From assembly GCA_028277725.1 (NCBI GenBank), contig JANQFX010000030.1, forward strand, positions 1 to 35,157: DNA of 35,157 nt, in the 5' to 3' direction. The translations under genes and the position numbers were made by a program. Below, one piece after another: positions 33,437 through 35,157 of this stretch. The notes beneath the pieces were generated by a model. The model did no database searches and was not told the DNA's origin. It saw only the letters and a list, made by a program, of their open reading frames with translations. The first letter of the stretch is position 1, and every line of letters starts with the position of its first letter. The DNA comes from Thiohalocapsa sp. Lineage in GTDB: Bacteria > Pseudomonadota > Gammaproteobacteria > Chromatiales > Chromatiaceae.

Positions 33437-33462
33437 ACGGATAGGAAATACGGATAGGAAAT
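33437..33462. repeat. Tandem 13-bp direct repeat
   Basis: Two perfect, adjacent copies of ACGGATAGGAAAT, preceded by a partial copy (TTACGGATA). It lies about 130 bases upstream of the GT5 start and between it and the IS91 remnant. It could be an iteron-like regulator site or a slippage scar at the element's edge. Confidence 0.6.
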
Positions 33463-33801
33463 CCAAGCCACCCTGAGCGTCCAGGTTGGCCCGAGGAAGG
33501 AGGTTAGCGGGGGTGGGGTGCGCGGTCAACGCCCAACTGCGGGGCTGACGGACGTCGGGGCGGTGCAGGCGCGCGCGTTCCGGGTGCTGGCGCGTGCATC
33601 TGCGGGGCAGCGTGCCACCGGCAGACGAGAGAGGCTGCACCGTTCCCTGCGAAAGAGACGGCGGCTACCAGGCGACGCGCTGATCCCAGTCTCAAACGGG
33701 CTCGAAGTCGGGCTCGGGCTGCTGGAGGAGGTCCCAGTCCGGCATCGGCTCGGGTGCCTCGTCCCAGGCGGGTGGGTGAGCTGCGTTGAAGCAGCGAACG
33801 A

Positions 33802-33820
33802 CCGAACCAGGATGGTTCGG
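33802..33820. repeat. Hairpin CCGAACCA-GGA-TGGTTCGG
   Basis: Perfect 8-bp arms with a GGA loop (TCC on the other strand), inside the 3' part of the IS91 pseudogene close to its frameshift. Confidence 0.7.
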
Positions 33821-34863
33821 GCTGGTACCCAAGCGAAGCAGGACAGCGCAGCGCAGGGGCGGGCGGGCGAGATCGGGGGTGGACGCGGTGGCTCACCGAT
33901 GTGGGTGAGGATCTGCTCGACGGGCACGGCCTCGGTGATGAAGGCAATGATGCGCATGTCCGCGCCGCAGTTGGGGCAGGTCAGCGGCATCGACTCGAAC
34001 AGCCGGAACTTGCTCGCATCAGGCAGCATGGCCCAGAGATAGCGCGCCGGGGAGCGAGCGTTCGGGGCCGGTACGCGACGGGGTTCGGCGAGCTCGGCGG
34101 AGGCGCTCGGGTCGTCGGTCAGGTCACGCCCCAAGACGACGGCCGCCGCACGCAGCGGCGCGTTGGGCGCGAGCACGCCATGGTAGCGATGGCGGTGGCG
34201 CCTGGGCGGGGGGATGAGTGCCGCGAGATGGTCGATCAGCTCCAGTGGCGTGAGGGTCAGCGCCGTGGTGCCATTGCGCTGGGACTTGGGTAAGCGATAG
34301 ACGATGCGCGCGTCGTCGAGCCGCTCCAGGCGCTCGAGCGCGAACGGGGGCCGAGCATAGTAGCGCAGCAGCCGCTCCAGCCCGGCGCGATCGTGCGCAC
34401 CGACGCGCACCGCGGCATCCAGCGAGAAGCCGCTGTTCTCCCAGGCGAGCATCTCGCGGACGTCATCACGCTCAATCAGCCCGCTGCGGGCAAACCAGCG
34501 CAGCACCCGTACGCGTACCTGCTCGGTGATGGCGGCGAGGGCCTCCGGTGTCAGCTCGGCGGCGGGGAGAAAGCGCACGGATTGCGGGATATCTCCGGCC
34601 TCCTCGGCCGGCTCGAAGACCCCGTCGATGACGCAGCAGTGGTAATGAACATGGCGGTTGAGGGAGGCACCGAAGCGGTGGATGAAGCTCACTGCCCCGA
34701 AGCGGGCCTGTGCGCTGGCGCCGCTGCCCTGGCGCAGATGGGCCTCGATGACGCGCAGCAGGATGTGCAGCACGGCGCTGATCGCCCGCGGCTCGCGCTC
34801 CAGGGATTGGCGCTGCCGATTGAGCTCTGCGGTGTGAAACCGTCCCTGGCGCGGGAGCCCAGT

Positions 34864-34924
34864 CCGGACATCCTGTCCGGCCGTTCGGAGCGCTGCGATT
34901 GTCCACTGGACAATCGGTCGCTCC
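34864..34924. repeat. Two hairpins inserted in IS91 transposase
   Basis: CCGGACA-TCC-TGTCCGG (34864-34880) is followed by a larger stem: outer GGAGCG/CGCTCC (34887-34892, 34919-34924) enclosing the near-perfect palindrome with arms CGATTGTCCA and TGGACAATCG (34896-34916). Both fall within the segment that has no counterpart in typical IS91 transposases. Confidence 0.75.
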
Positions 34925-35157
34925 TCACCCCACTGGCGCACCGGCAGCGACGGGATGACGTGATCGACCAGGTGCGCCGCGGTCTCCGCCATGCGCCGGG
35001 CGTTGCACGACGGGCAGAGGGCTCGCCCTTTGCACGAGAAGGCGACCAGGAAGTCATGCCCGCAGTCCGGGCACCTCGCCCTCGCAAAACCGTAGGCGAG
35101 GATGCCGCATTCCAGATAGTGGCGGAACTCGCGCTCCACGTAGGCCGGCACGCGCTG

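Larger units (their letters stand above)
33665..35157 (-). pseudogene. IS91-family transposase, interrupted and incomplete
   Basis: The gene continues beyond the right edge: the last bases read in frame into QRVPAYVERE, internal to the family's N-terminus. The zinc-binding ARCPDCGHDF and ALCPSCNARR come first, then the HUH motif HVHYH (about residues 167-171 of the visible frame) and candidate catalytic Tyr in LLRYYARPPF, then the C-terminal CPNCGADMRIIAFIT. Two lesions are visible. After VRQW about 40 foreign residues replace the family's short SLPxxLRYFL-like stretch, encoded by a hairpin block at 34825-34925. Near 33855 the frame shifts: the family's tail (WDEAPEPMPDWDLLQQPEPD) is in another frame, followed by TGA at 33692 and TAG at 33665. 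The open frame to 33526 is out-of-phase tail. Confidence 0.8.

Noticed and set aside
1..35157. CRISPR arrays, rRNA and tRNA genes
   Set aside because: No regularly spaced direct repeats and no T-loop or rRNA core sequences were noticed on either strand; a covariance-model scan would be decisive.

Overview
The window is GC-rich proteobacterial-type DNA. The RND pump, PAS-GGDEF-EAL proteins, IS3 and IS91 elements and codon use suggest a gammaproteobacterium, possibly of the purple-sulfur (Chromatiales) kind. That assignment is inference; no rRNA or tRNA gene was found to anchor it.

Positions 1-7680 look like accessory, plasmid- or ICE-like DNA. They hold short genes with loose spacing, a DUF2958 protein, a RadC-type JAB protein, a degenerate primase/toprim-like protein, a zinc-ribbon protein, a solitary PemK/MazF toxin and a nuclease-like pseudogene with one in-frame stop. 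Two diverged copies of a two-gene module are present (toprim-like gene plus a small gene starting MHVV). Each copy has kept one gene and lost the other. A complete IS3-family element (7681-8992) closes the region and shows no target-site duplication, so it probably marks a rearrangement boundary.

Positions 9083-17650 hold a secreted protein with a chitinase-A-N-like domain, a DUF4239 membrane protein and two cyclic-di-GMP genes on the minus strand. One is a periplasmic THI5/NMT1-type sensor diguanylate cyclase. The other is a PAS-GGDEF-EAL protein. The sensor gene appears to start at AUU behind a perfect AGGAGG.

Positions 17951-20818 are a decaying transporter locus. A TroA-like metal-binding protein is intact, but its FtsX/MacB-type permease has an internal deletion, its ATPase has lost Walker A, and the upstream gene is truncated and frameshifted. 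It abuts the C-terminal fragment of an MBL-fold hydrolase. A cluster of strong hairpins follows (20880-21040), then a VOC protein and a complete RND efflux pair (permease 21719-24799, lipoprotein adaptor 24806-26041).

Positions 26411-33304 form a minus-strand group: GT5 glycogen-synthase-like enzyme, an AT-richer stretch, a terpene-synthase-like fragment, an unknown polytopic membrane protein and a secreted GH13 amylase. The two glucan enzymes bracket two unexplained genes. This is the best candidate for an uncharacterised system, but the evidence is only gene order and motifs.

The right end is an IS91-family transposase pseudogene running off the window. It carries an in-frame insertion made of hairpins. 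These hairpins share a three-base loop flanked by CA and TG with other hairpins in the window, although their stem sequences differ.
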